DNA of 64,000 nt. It comes from Bradyrhizobium iriomotense (lineage in GTDB: Bacteria; Pseudomonadota; Alphaproteobacteria; Rhizobiales; Xanthobacteraceae). The notes under the pieces were generated by a model. That model had not been told where the DNA came from. It searched no databases and was given only the letters and a program-made list of their open reading frames with translations. Positions 24,400 through 33,337 of this stretch are shown here, one piece after another. The stretch's first letter is position 1; every line of letters starts with the position of its first letter. The stretch lies in contig NZ_BSOW01000020.1 of the NCBI RefSeq assembly GCF_030160715.1, positions 104,822 through 168,821 of the forward strand, given 5' to 3'. A program made the position numbers and the translations under genes.

Positions 24400-24906
24400 A
24401 TGACCATGGCCCTGACCCAGCATCATTCCAACAAGACCAGCGAGCTTTCCACCTGGGTGGTGGCAGGCGAAGAGTTCGTGCTTCTCGACACCGTTCAGCC
24501 GCCTGCCCGTATCGCGATGGCGCGCGAGCGCCTGTTGCTGAGCCGTCTCTATATCGGCCTGATCCGCAGCCTCAACGACGACTATGGCGCCGACTTCGTC
24601 AGGCAGAACGACAGCGCGACTTTCCGCACCATCGGCATCTATCTGTTCCTGCGCACCGCCATGTGCGCGCCGGTGCGGGCAAGCACGGTCGCGCAGGCGC
24701 TCAAGCTGCCCCGCGCCACCGTGCTCCGGCGGCTGGAGGAGATGATCAAGCAGGGTTATGTCGAGCGCATCGGCAACGCCTATCGCGTGACCGACAAGAT
24801 CAACATCCCTGATCTCCAGCAGCGCTTGCAGCAACGGATCGACATGATCCTGGAGACGGCGCGTGAGCTGTCCAGGCTCAGGGACGCCGGCGGCCCCGCG
24901 CACTGA
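24400..24906 (+). CDS. MarR-like winged-helix regulator
   Basis: 168 residues. The middle holds a winged helix: ...TFRTIGIYLFLRTAMCAPVRASTVAQALKLPRATVLRRLEEMIKQGYVERIGNAYRVTDK (split over about residues 73-130), with the recognition helix in LPRATVLRRLEEM. The N-terminal 40 residues and the C-terminal helix (QQRLQQRIDMILETAREL) probably dimerise. A MarR/IclR-like assignment is by fold only, and target genes are unknown. The next gene starts 43 bp downstream on the same strand. Confidence 0.7.
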   Translation: MTMALTQHHSNKTSELSTWVVAGEEFVLLDTVQPPARIAMARERLLLSRLYIGLIRSLNDDYGADFVRQNDSATFRTIGIYLFLRTAMCAPVRASTVAQALKLPRATVLRRLEEMIKQGYVERIGNAYRVTDKINIPDLQQRLQQRIDMILETARELSRLRDAGGPAH

Positions 24907-24948
24907 GCGCGGCTGAACCGATTGGTCGTTTCCGCCGACCAAACCGGC

Positions 24949-25710
24949 ATGCCCATTCTTCTCTTGCAACTCCTCGTCGCCTCCGCGAGCGTGTTCAACG
25001 TGATCCGTTTTCGGCTCGACAACCTCTTGATCGAGAGGGGGGTTGAGCTCGACCGTCTCACCCTCGCAGGGCTGGCGGTGGCTGCCATCTCGACGGCCGC
25101 CGTGCTCGTTCTCTGCTGGCGCGTGACGGCACTAACTCCGCCGCGTGCGGGACTTGCGCTTGTGCTGGTCGGGTTCACGGCCCTGTCCGGTGTCGCGCCC
25201 GGGATGATTGAATCCCGCGTCCGGGCCGTGGAGCATGCCACGCGCGAAGCCGAACAACAGCAACTGGATGATGCGTTCGCCCGCGAGCTCGTTCAGTGGA
25301 CCGCTGATATCGACAGGCGCGCTGCCGCGGTTCAGCCACTCCAACCCGAGCAAGCCTGGTCGTTTGTCGATTGCATCGCCAGTGCAGGTTATCGGGACGA
25401 TGGAGCCAATCCTCCCAGCGCCCAGGCGCTCGAGCTTCTGCGCAAGGCGCTTGCCGCGGGCCTGATCGACGTCAACGCAGCGGTGCTGGGTCATCGGCTC
25501 AAGGATACGGCGCCGCGGCCGCTGTTCTTGCAGTTCTACGCGGAGCGCGTCGCGCCCGTGCGCAACGTGCTGGCGCGGCAGGATTGGGAGATCATGCGCC
25601 TGCTCGCCGCCGGTGGCGCCGATCTCGCCTCGCCCGACGCGGCGCCGCTCGTCGCGGACCTTGCAAAGGCCGTGGTGGCGGGGCCGTCGCGGTTCGTCAG
25701 CTTGAAATAG
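24949..25710 (+). CDS. Hypothetical membrane protein with ankyrin-like C-terminus
   Basis: About 253 residues. Two hydrophobic segments lie near residues 35-60 and 65-85, followed by a charged helix (RAVEHATREAEQQQLDDAFA) and a soluble domain. Its last 50 residues (DWEIMRLLAAGGADLASPDA) resemble one ankyrin repeat. No function is assigned. The ATG at 24949 is the safest start; a TTG at 24922 in frame would add nine residues. It follows the winged-helix gene and could be its partner. Confidence 0.55.
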   Translation: MPILLLQLLVASASVFNVIRFRLDNLLIERGVELDRLTLAGLAVAAISTAAVLVLCWRVTALTPPRAGLALVLVGFTALSGVAPGMIESRVRAVEHATREAEQQQLDDAFARELVQWTADIDRRAAAVQPLQPEQAWSFVDCIASAGYRDDGANPPSAQALELLRKALAAGLIDVNAAVLGHRLKDTAPRPLFLQFYAERVAPVRNVLARQDWEIMRLLAAGGADLASPDAAPLVADLAKAVVAGPSRFVSLK

Positions 25711-25749
25711 CTTCGGACGCGTGCGGCCGCGACGCCAGCGTCGCCGTGA

Positions 25750-26808
25750 TCAGTTCTTCAACACGATCCGGCCGACGACCCTGCCGGCGCGCAGAGAGTC
25801 GATCCACTTCTGGACATCGGCCATCGACTCTTCCTGCATCGGCGTCGGCTTGATCTTGCCGGCGCGGGCAAGCGCCATCAGCTCGTGGGCCTCGGCGAGC
25901 GTGCCGACCATGAAGCCCTCGATGGTCATGCGCTTGTACACCCACTGCACCATCGGCAGCGTGAACTGGCCGCCCATCAGGCCGGAGACCACGGCCTTGC
26001 CGCCGCGTGCGAGCACCGAGACCGCGAACGCCATCGACTTCTCGTTGCCGGCGAAATCGACGACCTCGTCGAAACCGCCGTCGGTCTCTTTCAGGATGCG
26101 CCGGATAACCTCCGGCTCGGCCGGATCGTAGGCGGTCGCCGCGCCGTTCTTCAGCGCGGTCTCGCGCGCCGCAGGGCTGAGATCGGCCACCGTAATCGGC
26201 TGCTTGAACATGGCCTGCGCGAACGACAGGCCCATCATGCCGACACCGCCGAGACCGATCAGCAGCAGGTTGCGCTGGCGCGGGCGGTCGACGAGGCGCT
26301 TGAGCGCGCCGTAGGCGGTGACGCCCGAGCACATCAACGTCGCGGCCTGGTTGACCGGCAGGGGATCGTAGTCGAGCAGGTATTTTGCATCGGGCACCAG
26401 CACGTGGCTGGCAAAGCCGCCGTCGATGGAGACGCCGAGGAAGCGCTGCTTGACGCAGAGATTCTCGTCGCCATTGGCGCAGTCGCGGCACTGGCCACAG
26501 CCGATCCAGGGGAAGACCGCCTTCTTGGCGCCGATGAGGCCGGCAGGCACATCACCGCCGACCTCTTCCACCACGCCCGCGATCTCGTGGCCGAGCGTGA
26601 AGGGCAGCGTCATGCCGCGCGTGGTATCGAGCTTCTTGCCGCCGCCGAGATCGGCATAGCCGTCCTGGATGTGCAGGTCGGAATGGCACAGGCCGCAGCG
26701 CTCGATGCGCACCAGCACCTCGCGTCCTTGCGGCTTGGGCGTGTCGATGATGGTCTCGCACAGTGGCGCATCGAACTTGACCAGGGACTGCCGACGCATC
26801 AACGCCAT
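25750..26808 (-). CDS. Zinc-dependent alcohol dehydrogenase
   Basis: A 352-residue medium-chain dehydrogenase. Catalytic zinc ligands are Cys38 in ERCGLC and His74-Glu75 in LGHEIAG. Structural zinc cysteines are Cys104, 107, 110 and 118 in CGQCRDCANGDENLC. The NAD(P)-binding glycine motif GLGGVG is near residue 194. It should oxidise an alcohol or reduce an aldehyde; the substrate is unknown. A diverged palindromic repeat lies between it and rsmA. Confidence 0.92.
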   Translation of the reverse strand: MALMRRQSLVKFDAPLCETIIDTPKPQGREVLVRIERCGLCHSDLHIQDGYADLGGGKKLDTTRGMTLPFTLGHEIAGVVEEVGGDVPAGLIGAKKAVFPWIGCGQCRDCANGDENLCVKQRFLGVSIDGGFASHVLVPDAKYLLDYDPLPVNQAATLMCSGVTAYGALKRLVDRPRQRNLLLIGLGGVGMMGLSFAQAMFKQPITVADLSPAARETALKNGAATAYDPAEPEVIRRILKETDGGFDEVVDFAGNEKSMAFAVSVLARGGKAVVSGLMGGQFTLPMVQWVYKRMTIEGFMVGTLAEAHELMALARAGKIKPTPMQEESMADVQKWIDSLRAGRVVGRIVLKN

Positions 26809-26832
26809 TTTCCTTCCTCCGAAATTTCCACC

Positions 26833-26932
26833 AAAGCGCGATCATCGCGCTTTAGCTTATCGTTTGAGCATGGTCTCCTCGGAAAACCGCTGCGCACTTT
26901 GCGCTAACGCGGCCCTCCGGATCATGCTTCAG
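26833..26932 (-). repeat. Palindromic repeat, family 1, diverged copy C
   Basis: The sequence keeps the arms AAAGCGCGATCATCGCGCTTTAG, split here as AAAGCGCGATC and ATCGCGCTTTAG, the internal CTCGGAAAACCGC and the end CCGGATCATGCTT. The middle has drifted or lost bases relative to the identical copies at 3243 and 43074. It lies between the alcohol dehydrogenase start and rsmA, and its last bases include the rsmA stop codon (26929-26931). Confidence 0.6.
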
Positions 26933-27783
26933 GCTTGGCTGCGTATATCGGCCAATTCACGCGCCATGGCAACAAAGCCGGCGACCGGAATGGTCTCGGC
27001 GCGCCGCGTCGCATCGACGCCGGCGGCAGCCGCCAGTCGCGCCGGATCGGCCTGAAGCGATTTCAGGCTCTGGCGCAGCATCTTGCGGCGCTGGCCGAAG
27101 GCGGCGGCCGCGACCTGTTCGAGCAGCCGGCGGTCGCAGGGCAGAGGCGCCGCGCGCGGCACGAGACGCACGACGGAGGAGGTGACCTTTGGCGGCGGCA
27201 CGAAGGCCGATGGCGAGATGTCGAACAGGATCTTGGTTTCCGCGCGCCAGTTGGCGAGCACGCCGAGCCGGCCATAGGCCTCCTCGTTCTCGCGCGCCAC
27301 GATCCGCTCGGCAACCTCGCGCTGGAACATCAGCACCATCATCTCGTACCAGGGCGGCCACGGCTCAGCCGTGAGCCATCCGATCAGGAGCTGGGTCGCG
27401 ATGTTGTAGGGAAGGTTGGCGACGATCTTTGCCTTTCGGCCTGCGAGCATCGGCCGTGGATCGAAGGTCATGGCATCGCCATGCACGATCTCGAGCCGCC
27501 CCGGATAGCGCGCGGAAATATCCTGCAAGGCGGGGATCGCGCGTTCGTCATGCTCGATCGCGATGACGCGCGCAGCACCAAGCGCGAGCAGGGCGCGCGT
27601 CAATCCGCCCGGGCCCGGACCGATCTCGACGATCGTCGAATTCTCGAGCGGCGCGGCGGCACGCGCGATGCGCGCCGTCAGGTTGAGGTCGAGGAGGAAG
27701 TTCTGGCCCAGCGACTTGCGGGCCGATAGCGAATGTTGGCGAATCACCTCGCGAAGCGGCGGGAGGTCGTCGATCGCGCTCAT
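26929..27783 (-). CDS. rsmA: 16S rRNA dimethyladenosine transferase RsmA (KsgA)
   Basis: A 284-residue methyltransferase that dimethylates two adjacent adenines at the 3' end of 16S rRNA. The N-terminal KSLGQNFLLD motif is near residue 22, the SAM motif VEIGPGPGGLTRALL near 53, and the catalytic motif NLPYNIATQLL near 123. Start overlaps the pdxA stop codon (4 bp). It is the last gene of the lptF-lptG-lptD-surA-pdxA-rsmA cluster; its stop codon lies inside a palindromic repeat. Confidence 0.96.
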   Translation of the reverse strand: MSAIDDLPPLREVIRQHSLSARKSLGQNFLLDLNLTARIARAAAPLENSTIVEIGPGPGGLTRALLALGAARVIAIEHDERAIPALQDISARYPGRLEIVHGDAMTFDPRPMLAGRKAKIVANLPYNIATQLLIGWLTAEPWPPWYEMMVLMFQREVAERIVARENEEAYGRLGVLANWRAETKILFDISPSAFVPPPKVTSSVVRLVPRAAPLPCDRRLLEQVAAAAFGQRRKMLRQSLKSLQADPARLAAAAGVDATRRAETIPVAGFVAMARELADIRSQA

Positions 27784-28784
27784 GTTGGTTGCGCGGCCAT
27801 GCGGCTTGCAAGCTGGAGCGCCGCGATCAGACTTGCGGGATTGGCCTTGCCCGTGCCTGCGATGTCGAACGCCGTGCCGTGATCGGGCGATGTCCGGATG
27901 AAGGGCAGGCCGAGCGTGACGTTGACCGCGTCGTCGAAGGCCAGCGTCTTGATCGGGATCAGCGCCTGGTCGTGATACATGCAGACCGCGCAGTCATAGG
28001 TTTTCCGCGCGGCGTCGTGAAACATGGTGTCGGCGGGCAGGGGGCCTCTCGCCTCGATGCCGTTGTTGCGCAAGATCTTGATCGCCGGCGTGACGATGGT
28101 CTGCTCTTCGTGGCCGAGCGAGCCATCCTCGCCGGCATGCGGGTTGAGGCCGGAGATCGCAATGCGCGGCCGGCTGATGCCGAAACGGGATTTCAGCTCG
28201 GCTGCGACGATGCGAACCGTCGAGACGATCAGCTCGCGCGACAACTGCGCCAGCGCGTCGCGCAGCGAAAGGTGAATGGTCACCGGCACTACCGCAAGGC
28301 GCGGCGACCACAGCATCATCACCGGTTGCGGCACGCGTCCATCGTGGCCAGCGAGCTCGGCGAGAAATTCGGTGTGGCCGGGATGGCGGAAGCCCGCGCG
28401 GTAGAGCACGCTCTTGGCGATCGGGTTGGTGACGACGGCGTCGGCGCGGCCTTCGCGGACGTCGGCGACGGCCTGGCGAATGGAGGCGAGCGCTGCGGGC
28501 GCGCTGGTCGCGTCGGGCCGGCTAGGCTCGGCCGTTGCGATCTCTCCGGTCGCAACCACGGGCAGAGCATCGGAGAAGGCGGCGCCTGCTTCCTCGGCAC
28601 GCACGCGCGCGATCCTGATATCGGCGCCGAGCGCCTTGGCGCGGCGCGCGATCAGCGCGTCATCGCCGAGCAGGTAGAAGGCGGGCAGCTCGAGCTCGTT
28701 GCGGCGCAGCCAGGCCGCGATCGTGATGTCGGGGCCGATGCCGGCGGGCTCGCCCAGTGTCAGCGCGAGGGGCCTTGCCATCAA
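27780..28784 (-). CDS. pdxA: 4-hydroxythreonine-4-phosphate dehydrogenase PdxA
   Basis: A 334-residue enzyme of pyridoxal phosphate synthesis. It begins with LTLGEPAGIGPDI, and the metal and substrate residues are visible in RHPGHTEFLAEL (His-x-x-His-Thr) and in CMYHDQALIPIKTL. The NAD-binding GLNPHAGEDG block is intact. It overlaps surA by 4 bp upstream and rsmA by 4 bp downstream, so translation is probably coupled. Confidence 0.96.
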   Translation of the reverse strand: MMARPLALTLGEPAGIGPDITIAAWLRRNELELPAFYLLGDDALIARRAKALGADIRIARVRAEEAGAAFSDALPVVATGEIATAEPSRPDATSAPAALASIRQAVADVREGRADAVVTNPIAKSVLYRAGFRHPGHTEFLAELAGHDGRVPQPVMMLWSPRLAVVPVTIHLSLRDALAQLSRELIVSTVRIVAAELKSRFGISRPRIAISGLNPHAGEDGSLGHEEQTIVTPAIKILRNNGIEARGPLPADTMFHDAARKTYDCAVCMYHDQALIPIKTLAFDDAVNVTLGLPFIRTSPDHGTAFDIAGTGKANPASLIAALQLASRMAAQPT

Positions 28785-29713
28785 CGGTATTCGATCATCG
28801 CCGCTTTGCGGATTTCTGCCAGATACCGCTTCGAGGTCTTCTCGTACTTCTCGCCGTACATCTTCTCACGGACCTCGCGCCGCTTCGGCGTGTCGATCAT
28901 GGTCGAATTGCGCGCGCACAGCACGACCATTTCGATGCCCTGCTTGGTGATCTCCGGCGGGGTGAGATGGCCGACCTGCGTGTCGTCGAGCACCTTGCGA
29001 AGTGCCTCGGGGAGGTCCGCTGTGGTCTTGGTGACGCTCTCGCGGATCGCCGCGTTGGGCGTCGAGCGGAACAGCGAATTGGCTTCGTCGCAGCTCGTGA
29101 TGCGGCTGCGGTACAATTCGGCCTCCTTCTTCCGCGCCTCGGTCGCAGCCTGTGACGAGCCGTGCGGCACGATCAGGACGATCGGCTGCATCTTATATTC
29201 AAACCCTTCGATCTGCAGCTTCTCGCCGTTCTGGGCCTGCACGGCGGCCGCGACATCGCGCTCGCCGACCTGCAGCTGCTCCTTGAAGCGGCCGCGAACG
29301 AGGCTGGTCCAGACCATTTCGGCGCGCATGCGGTTCTTCAACGTCTCCGGCCGTATGCCCTTGACCTCGAGGGATTTCGTGAGCTGGTCCGTCGTGATGC
29401 GCATGCGCTGCGCCATGCCGGAGTAGGACTGGTCGATGTCGGAGACGCCCGGCTCGACTCCGTATTTCTTGCCTTCCTTGATCTTCACCTTCTCGTCGAT
29501 CAGCTCGTTGATGACGTCTTGCCGGGACTGGCTCTTCAAGCCCGATAGCGCGTCCAGCTTGCTGCGCTGCTCGATGTCGAAATCGGTGATCGGCTCGCCA
29601 TTGACCATGACGACGACGGTCTGCGCCCGCGACGGGGCTGCGCCACCGGTCAGGAGCAGCGCCGTGCCGAGCGCGATGAGGAGAAGGCGATGGACTCGCA
29701 ATGTGGTCGTCAT
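28781..29713 (-). CDS. surA: SurA-type periplasmic peptidyl-prolyl isomerase/chaperone
   Basis: 310 residues. A signal peptide (MTTTLRVHRLLLIALGTALLLTG, cleavage near SRAQ) precedes the SurA N-terminal domain (VNGEPITDFDIEQRSKLDALSG) and a rotamase-like C-terminal region (RESVTKTTADLPEALRKVLD ... VGHLTPPEITKQG). SurA escorts outer membrane proteins such as LptD, encoded directly upstream. The protein is shorter than the E. coli homologue (428 residues), consistent with a single parvulin-like domain. Confidence 0.88.
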   Translation of the reverse strand: MTTTLRVHRLLLIALGTALLLTGGAAPSRAQTVVVMVNGEPITDFDIEQRSKLDALSGLKSQSRQDVINELIDEKVKIKEGKKYGVEPGVSDIDQSYSGMAQRMRITTDQLTKSLEVKGIRPETLKNRMRAEMVWTSLVRGRFKEQLQVGERDVAAAVQAQNGEKLQIEGFEYKMQPIVLIVPHGSSQAATEARKKEAELYRSRITSCDEANSLFRSTPNAAIRESVTKTTADLPEALRKVLDDTQVGHLTPPEITKQGIEMVVLCARNSTMIDTPKRREVREKMYGEKYEKTSKRYLAEIRKAAMIEYR

Positions 29714-29753
29714 GGTTGTCGCTCGATGTCAGCCGGGCGGGCTTGCGATCGGG

Positions 29754-32240
29754 TTACGGCTGATAGCTGGATGCGCTGGTTCCCGAGGAGTTAGCCAGCG
29801 TTCGCAGGCCGATCTGGAACATGAACGCGTGACTCAGCGTCGGCGGTGTGCTGCCCGCCGAGTAGCTATAGGACGTTACATAGTTCGCCGCCAGCACGAA
29901 GCAATCGTCGACATAGCCGGCGCCGACCACGTATTGATTGATCTTGTTGGCCTCGAGGTCCCAGCGCGCCGAGCCCTGGACCACCCAGTTGGCCGCGACC
30001 TTCATCGAGGCACTGGTGAGGATGCCTTCGCGGCGGGTCAGGTAGCCGAGTTCCGGCTGCGGCGCATAATTGCCGTAGATCATGCTGACCGACCAGCGGT
30101 CGAAATTGGCGCGGCCTTCAGCCTCGAAGCGCTGGACGTTCCAGGTCTGCTCGTCGAACCGTCCGCGGACGCTGAACGTGTAGGTCCGGTTCGGCGAATA
30201 ACCGACGCTCGCGACATAGTCGGATCGCGGCTTGTCGAGACCCGAATCCAGACCGGTATTGGTGGAATCCTGGACCGCGAAGGAGTTCATGCCGAACAGC
30301 TGGTAGGACTGCCCGAACAGCACCTTGACGGCGCCGCCCCTGTCGAACTGCGTGGTGGCCTGCACGCCGACATTGGCGCGGCCACCGCCTTCGACGCGAT
30401 CGTAGCCCGAGAACTTGTCGACGCTGAACAAATTGCTCGCGTCGAACACCATGCTCTGAGCGTCCTCGTTGGGAAGCTTGCCGGCATAGGTCTCGTTCGG
30501 CCGGATGATGACCTGCGCGATCGGCTCGACGATCGTCGAGCCCCATGGCTGCACGTTGATGAAGGGATAGCGGTACTCGAGGCCGACCGTCGGCATCAGG
30601 CGCAGCGCCTGGGTGTCGCCGACCGGCAGGAAGTTCGACACGCCCGGCTGGTTCGAGACCGAGGAGTTGATCGCGTCGGCGCGAAGAATGGCGAAAGGCG
30701 TCCAGATTTCACCGAGGGGATCGGTGAAGGACTTCCGCCACTGCGCTTCCGCCGTCAAACGAGTGTAGGTGCCGGGGAAGCCGCGCAACAGACATTGCGA
30801 GGGCGTGCGCGCGGCGGGATCGGCCGAGGTGGTGGTGCAGAGGCCGCTGGTGTTGGCGAGCGTCGTGATCGGGTCGAACACGGCGTCGTTACGCGTCAGG
30901 TTGACGAAATTGGTCTTGTAGGAGAACTCGCCGCCGAACACCGGGTAGTTGAGCACGTTCGAGTAGTCGATCACCGGGTAGACGACCGGCACCTGGCCCT
31001 GATTGCCCGAGAAGCTCAGGAAATACATCGTGCGCGCGTCGAAGAAGCTGCGATTGCCGACGCCCGTCAGGTAGAGCTGGGAGATCGCTTCCGTCGGCAG
31101 GCTCAGGAACGATGAGAACGGATCGCGGTACTGCGACAGCCGGTAGTCCGACATGAAGTAGTAGTCGGAGAGCAGGACGCCGTCCCAGCCCCAGACCCAT
31201 TTGTCGTTCAGCGCGAACTGGCCCTTGGTCTCGACGCCGCCGCGGAACTGGCGGTCGCCGGGCAGGCCGGTGAACTGGCCGCGATCGAGCTGGTCGATGC
31301 CGTAGACGCGGACCTGATAGGCGCCGTCCATCAGGCGCTGGCGGAATTCGGCCTGCATCAGCACGCCCTGCTTGGACGTGATGCGCGGGTTGAAGGTCGC
31401 GTCCATATCGGGCGCGATCGCCCAGTAGAACGGGACCTCGACGCCGTAACCGAACGCCGTGTAGGACGTGAAGCCCGGCATCAGGAAGCCGGTCTTGCGC
31501 TTCACCGTTGGGTCGGGCGTCGAGAAGTACGGCATGTAGGCGAGCGGCACGCCGAAGAATTCGAGCTGCGCCGTCTCGAAGTACAGCATCTTCTCCTGCT
31601 GGTCGTGGATGATGCGGGCACCCTTGACCTGCCACAGCGGAGGCTTCTTCGGATCGTCCTTACACGGCGCGCAGGCCGTGTAGACGCCGTTCTCGAACAC
31701 CGTGTAGTTGCCGCTGGAGCGGTCGGCGCGGCTCGCGGCCATGCGGGTCTGGTCGGCGGTGTCCACGCGCAGCGAATCGACGAAGCCGTCGCGGTAGTCG
31801 TCCGACAGATCCATGATCTCGGCATAGGTGATCTTGCCGTCGGCATCCGTCATGCGGATGTTGCCTTCGGCATGGAGCCGCTTGGTCTTCTGGTCGTAGA
31901 TGACCTTGTCTGCCTCGACGCTGGTGCCGTTGTAGAACAGCTGGACGTTGCCGACCGCCGAGACGCGCGAATTGTTGTAGTCGTAGTCGACCTCGGTCGC
32001 CTGCACGAGCATCTGGTTGTCGTTGGCGGCCTTCGGCGGCTTCGGACGCGGCGGCAGCGGATTGTAGGTGAAGCTCTGCGCGGCCGCAGGCGCAGTCGCG
32101 GCAAGATCGAGCAATCCACCCAGCGCCAGCGCGGCAACGAAGGCGAGCAGGAGGCTACGGGCAGGCAAGCCGCGTCCGTTCGCGCGCACCACGGTGCGCA
32201 GCGCTAGTCGAGACACATGCCCTCGGCGGACGGCAGTCAC
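29754..32240 (-). CDS. lptD: LPS-assembly protein LptD
   Basis: About 828 residues. A cationic start and membrane helix (LLLAFVAALALGGLLDLAA) form the signal peptide. An OstA/LptA-like N-terminal domain (residues ~80-200, VRAEGN-type repeats such as LHAEGNIRMTD) is followed by a long beta-barrel. It inserts LPS into the outer leaflet with LptE. I use the GTG at 32240, because AGGAGG lies about 7 nt upstream and the codon overlaps the lptG stop (TAGTG); an in-frame upstream start at 32306 lies inside lptG. Confidence 0.92.
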   Translation of the reverse strand: MTAVRRGHVSRLALRTVVRANGRGLPARSLLLAFVAALALGGLLDLAATAPAAAQSFTYNPLPPRPKPPKAANDNQMLVQATEVDYDYNNSRVSAVGNVQLFYNGTSVEADKVIYDQKTKRLHAEGNIRMTDADGKITYAEIMDLSDDYRDGFVDSLRVDTADQTRMAASRADRSSGNYTVFENGVYTACAPCKDDPKKPPLWQVKGARIIHDQQEKMLYFETAQLEFFGVPLAYMPYFSTPDPTVKRKTGFLMPGFTSYTAFGYGVEVPFYWAIAPDMDATFNPRITSKQGVLMQAEFRQRLMDGAYQVRVYGIDQLDRGQFTGLPGDRQFRGGVETKGQFALNDKWVWGWDGVLLSDYYFMSDYRLSQYRDPFSSFLSLPTEAISQLYLTGVGNRSFFDARTMYFLSFSGNQGQVPVVYPVIDYSNVLNYPVFGGEFSYKTNFVNLTRNDAVFDPITTLANTSGLCTTTSADPAARTPSQCLLRGFPGTYTRLTAEAQWRKSFTDPLGEIWTPFAILRADAINSSVSNQPGVSNFLPVGDTQALRLMPTVGLEYRYPFINVQPWGSTIVEPIAQVIIRPNETYAGKLPNEDAQSMVFDASNLFSVDKFSGYDRVEGGGRANVGVQATTQFDRGGAVKVLFGQSYQLFGMNSFAVQDSTNTGLDSGLDKPRSDYVASVGYSPNRTYTFSVRGRFDEQTWNVQRFEAEGRANFDRWSVSMIYGNYAPQPELGYLTRREGILTSASMKVAANWVVQGSARWDLEANKINQYVVGAGYVDDCFVLAANYVTSYSYSAGSTPPTLSHAFMFQIGLRTLANSSGTSASSYQP

Positions 32241-33337
32241 TATCCGTCCTCCTGATAGAGCAAGGCCAAAAAGCCGGTGAGGCCGCCCACCACAACGGGC
32301 AGCCACGCCGCAGCGATCGGATGCATCAACTCAGCCTTGCTCAAATCCTCAGTAACTTTGGACAGCACGTAGAGCAGAAAGCCTGCGCCCACGCCACTCA
32401 AAACCATCTTCTGCACGCCGCCCATCCGGAAGAAGCGCAACGATACGGAAGCTGCCAGCATCACCATCGCTGCAAGCAGAAACGGCTGCGCCAGAAGCTT
32501 ATGGTACTGGAGTCGATATCCGGCTGTCGCGAAGCCCGAGCTTTCCGACGAACGGATGTAGCTCGGTAGTTGCCAAAAGGACACAGTCTCGGGTGTGGAA
32601 AAGCTGTTGCGAACCTGCGCTTCGGTCAACGTCGTGGGAATCTCCAGCCGGTCCTGATCGACGGGCGGCGCATCCAGGGAGAAGCGCCGCACGGTCCTGA
32701 ACACCCAGCGGCCGTCCTCGAGCGTTGCCTCGCGCGCCTCGATGCGCTCCTTGAAGTGATACTGCGTATCAAATCGGAACAGCGTCAGGCCGGTCAGCCG
32801 GATGCCCTGCTGCTCGCTGCGCGCGGCGTTGATGATGACCTGGCCTTCGCTGGTGACCTGGTTGAGCCAGAAGCCGGAGGCGTCCTGGATGCCGCCGCCG
32901 GGCGCCGAGCCGAACAGCTCCGCCTCCATGCGCTTGGAGAGCTCGCGCAGATTCGCCGACATCGGATTGTAGGCAACCGTCGCGACCACCCCGATCAGCA
33001 GCGCGCTGCCGAGCGCGGGCGAGATGAATTGCCAGGCGGAAATGCCGGCGGCGCGCGCCACCACGAGCTCGAGCCGGCGGGAGAGGGCGAGATAGCAGGT
33101 CATCGCGCCGATCAGCATGCAGAACGGCGTCAGCTTCTCCAGAAGTTGCGGCACGCGAAACAGCGAGGTCTCGGCCACCATGATCGCGGAGGCGGACGCA
33201 AGGCCGGAGGTCTTGCGCACCATCTCGATATAGTCGACCAGCACCAGCAGCAGGAAAATGCTCGCGAATACGCCCAGCGCCGCGACGACGAAGCGGCCCG
33301 CGAAATAGCGCCCGAGCGTGTTGGTGAGCATGCTCAT
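32240..33337 (-). CDS. lptG: LPS export permease LptG
   Basis: 365 residues of the YjgP/YjgQ permease family. Membrane helices lie at the N-terminus (FAGRFVVAALGVFASIFLLLVLVDYIE) and three more in the C-terminal third (VMLAASVSLRFF, MVLSGVGAGFLLYVLS, WLPVVVGGLTGFLALL), with a periplasmic domain between. It works with LptF and LptB2 to extract LPS from the inner membrane. It starts inside the lptF stop codon (ATGA) and ends in TAG overlapping the lptD GTG. Confidence 0.93.
   Translation of the reverse strand: MSMLTNTLGRYFAGRFVVAALGVFASIFLLLVLVDYIEMVRKTSGLASASAIMVAETSLFRVPQLLEKLTPFCMLIGAMTCYLALSRRLELVVARAAGISAWQFISPALGSALLIGVVATVAYNPMSANLRELSKRMEAELFGSAPGGGIQDASGFWLNQVTSEGQVIINAARSEQQGIRLTGLTLFRFDTQYHFKERIEAREATLEDGRWVFRTVRRFSLDAPPVDQDRLEIPTTLTEAQVRNSFSTPETVSFWQLPSYIRSSESSGFATAGYRLQYHKLLAQPFLLAAMVMLAASVSLRFFRMGGVQKMVLSGVGAGFLLYVLSKVTEDLSKAELMHPIAAAWLPVVVGGLTGFLALLYQEDG

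Noticed and set aside
29436..31115. Long plus-strand open frame opposite lptD (559 codons)
   Set aside because: Antisense shadow of lptD and surA; composition is biased and there is no ribosome binding site or recognised domain.
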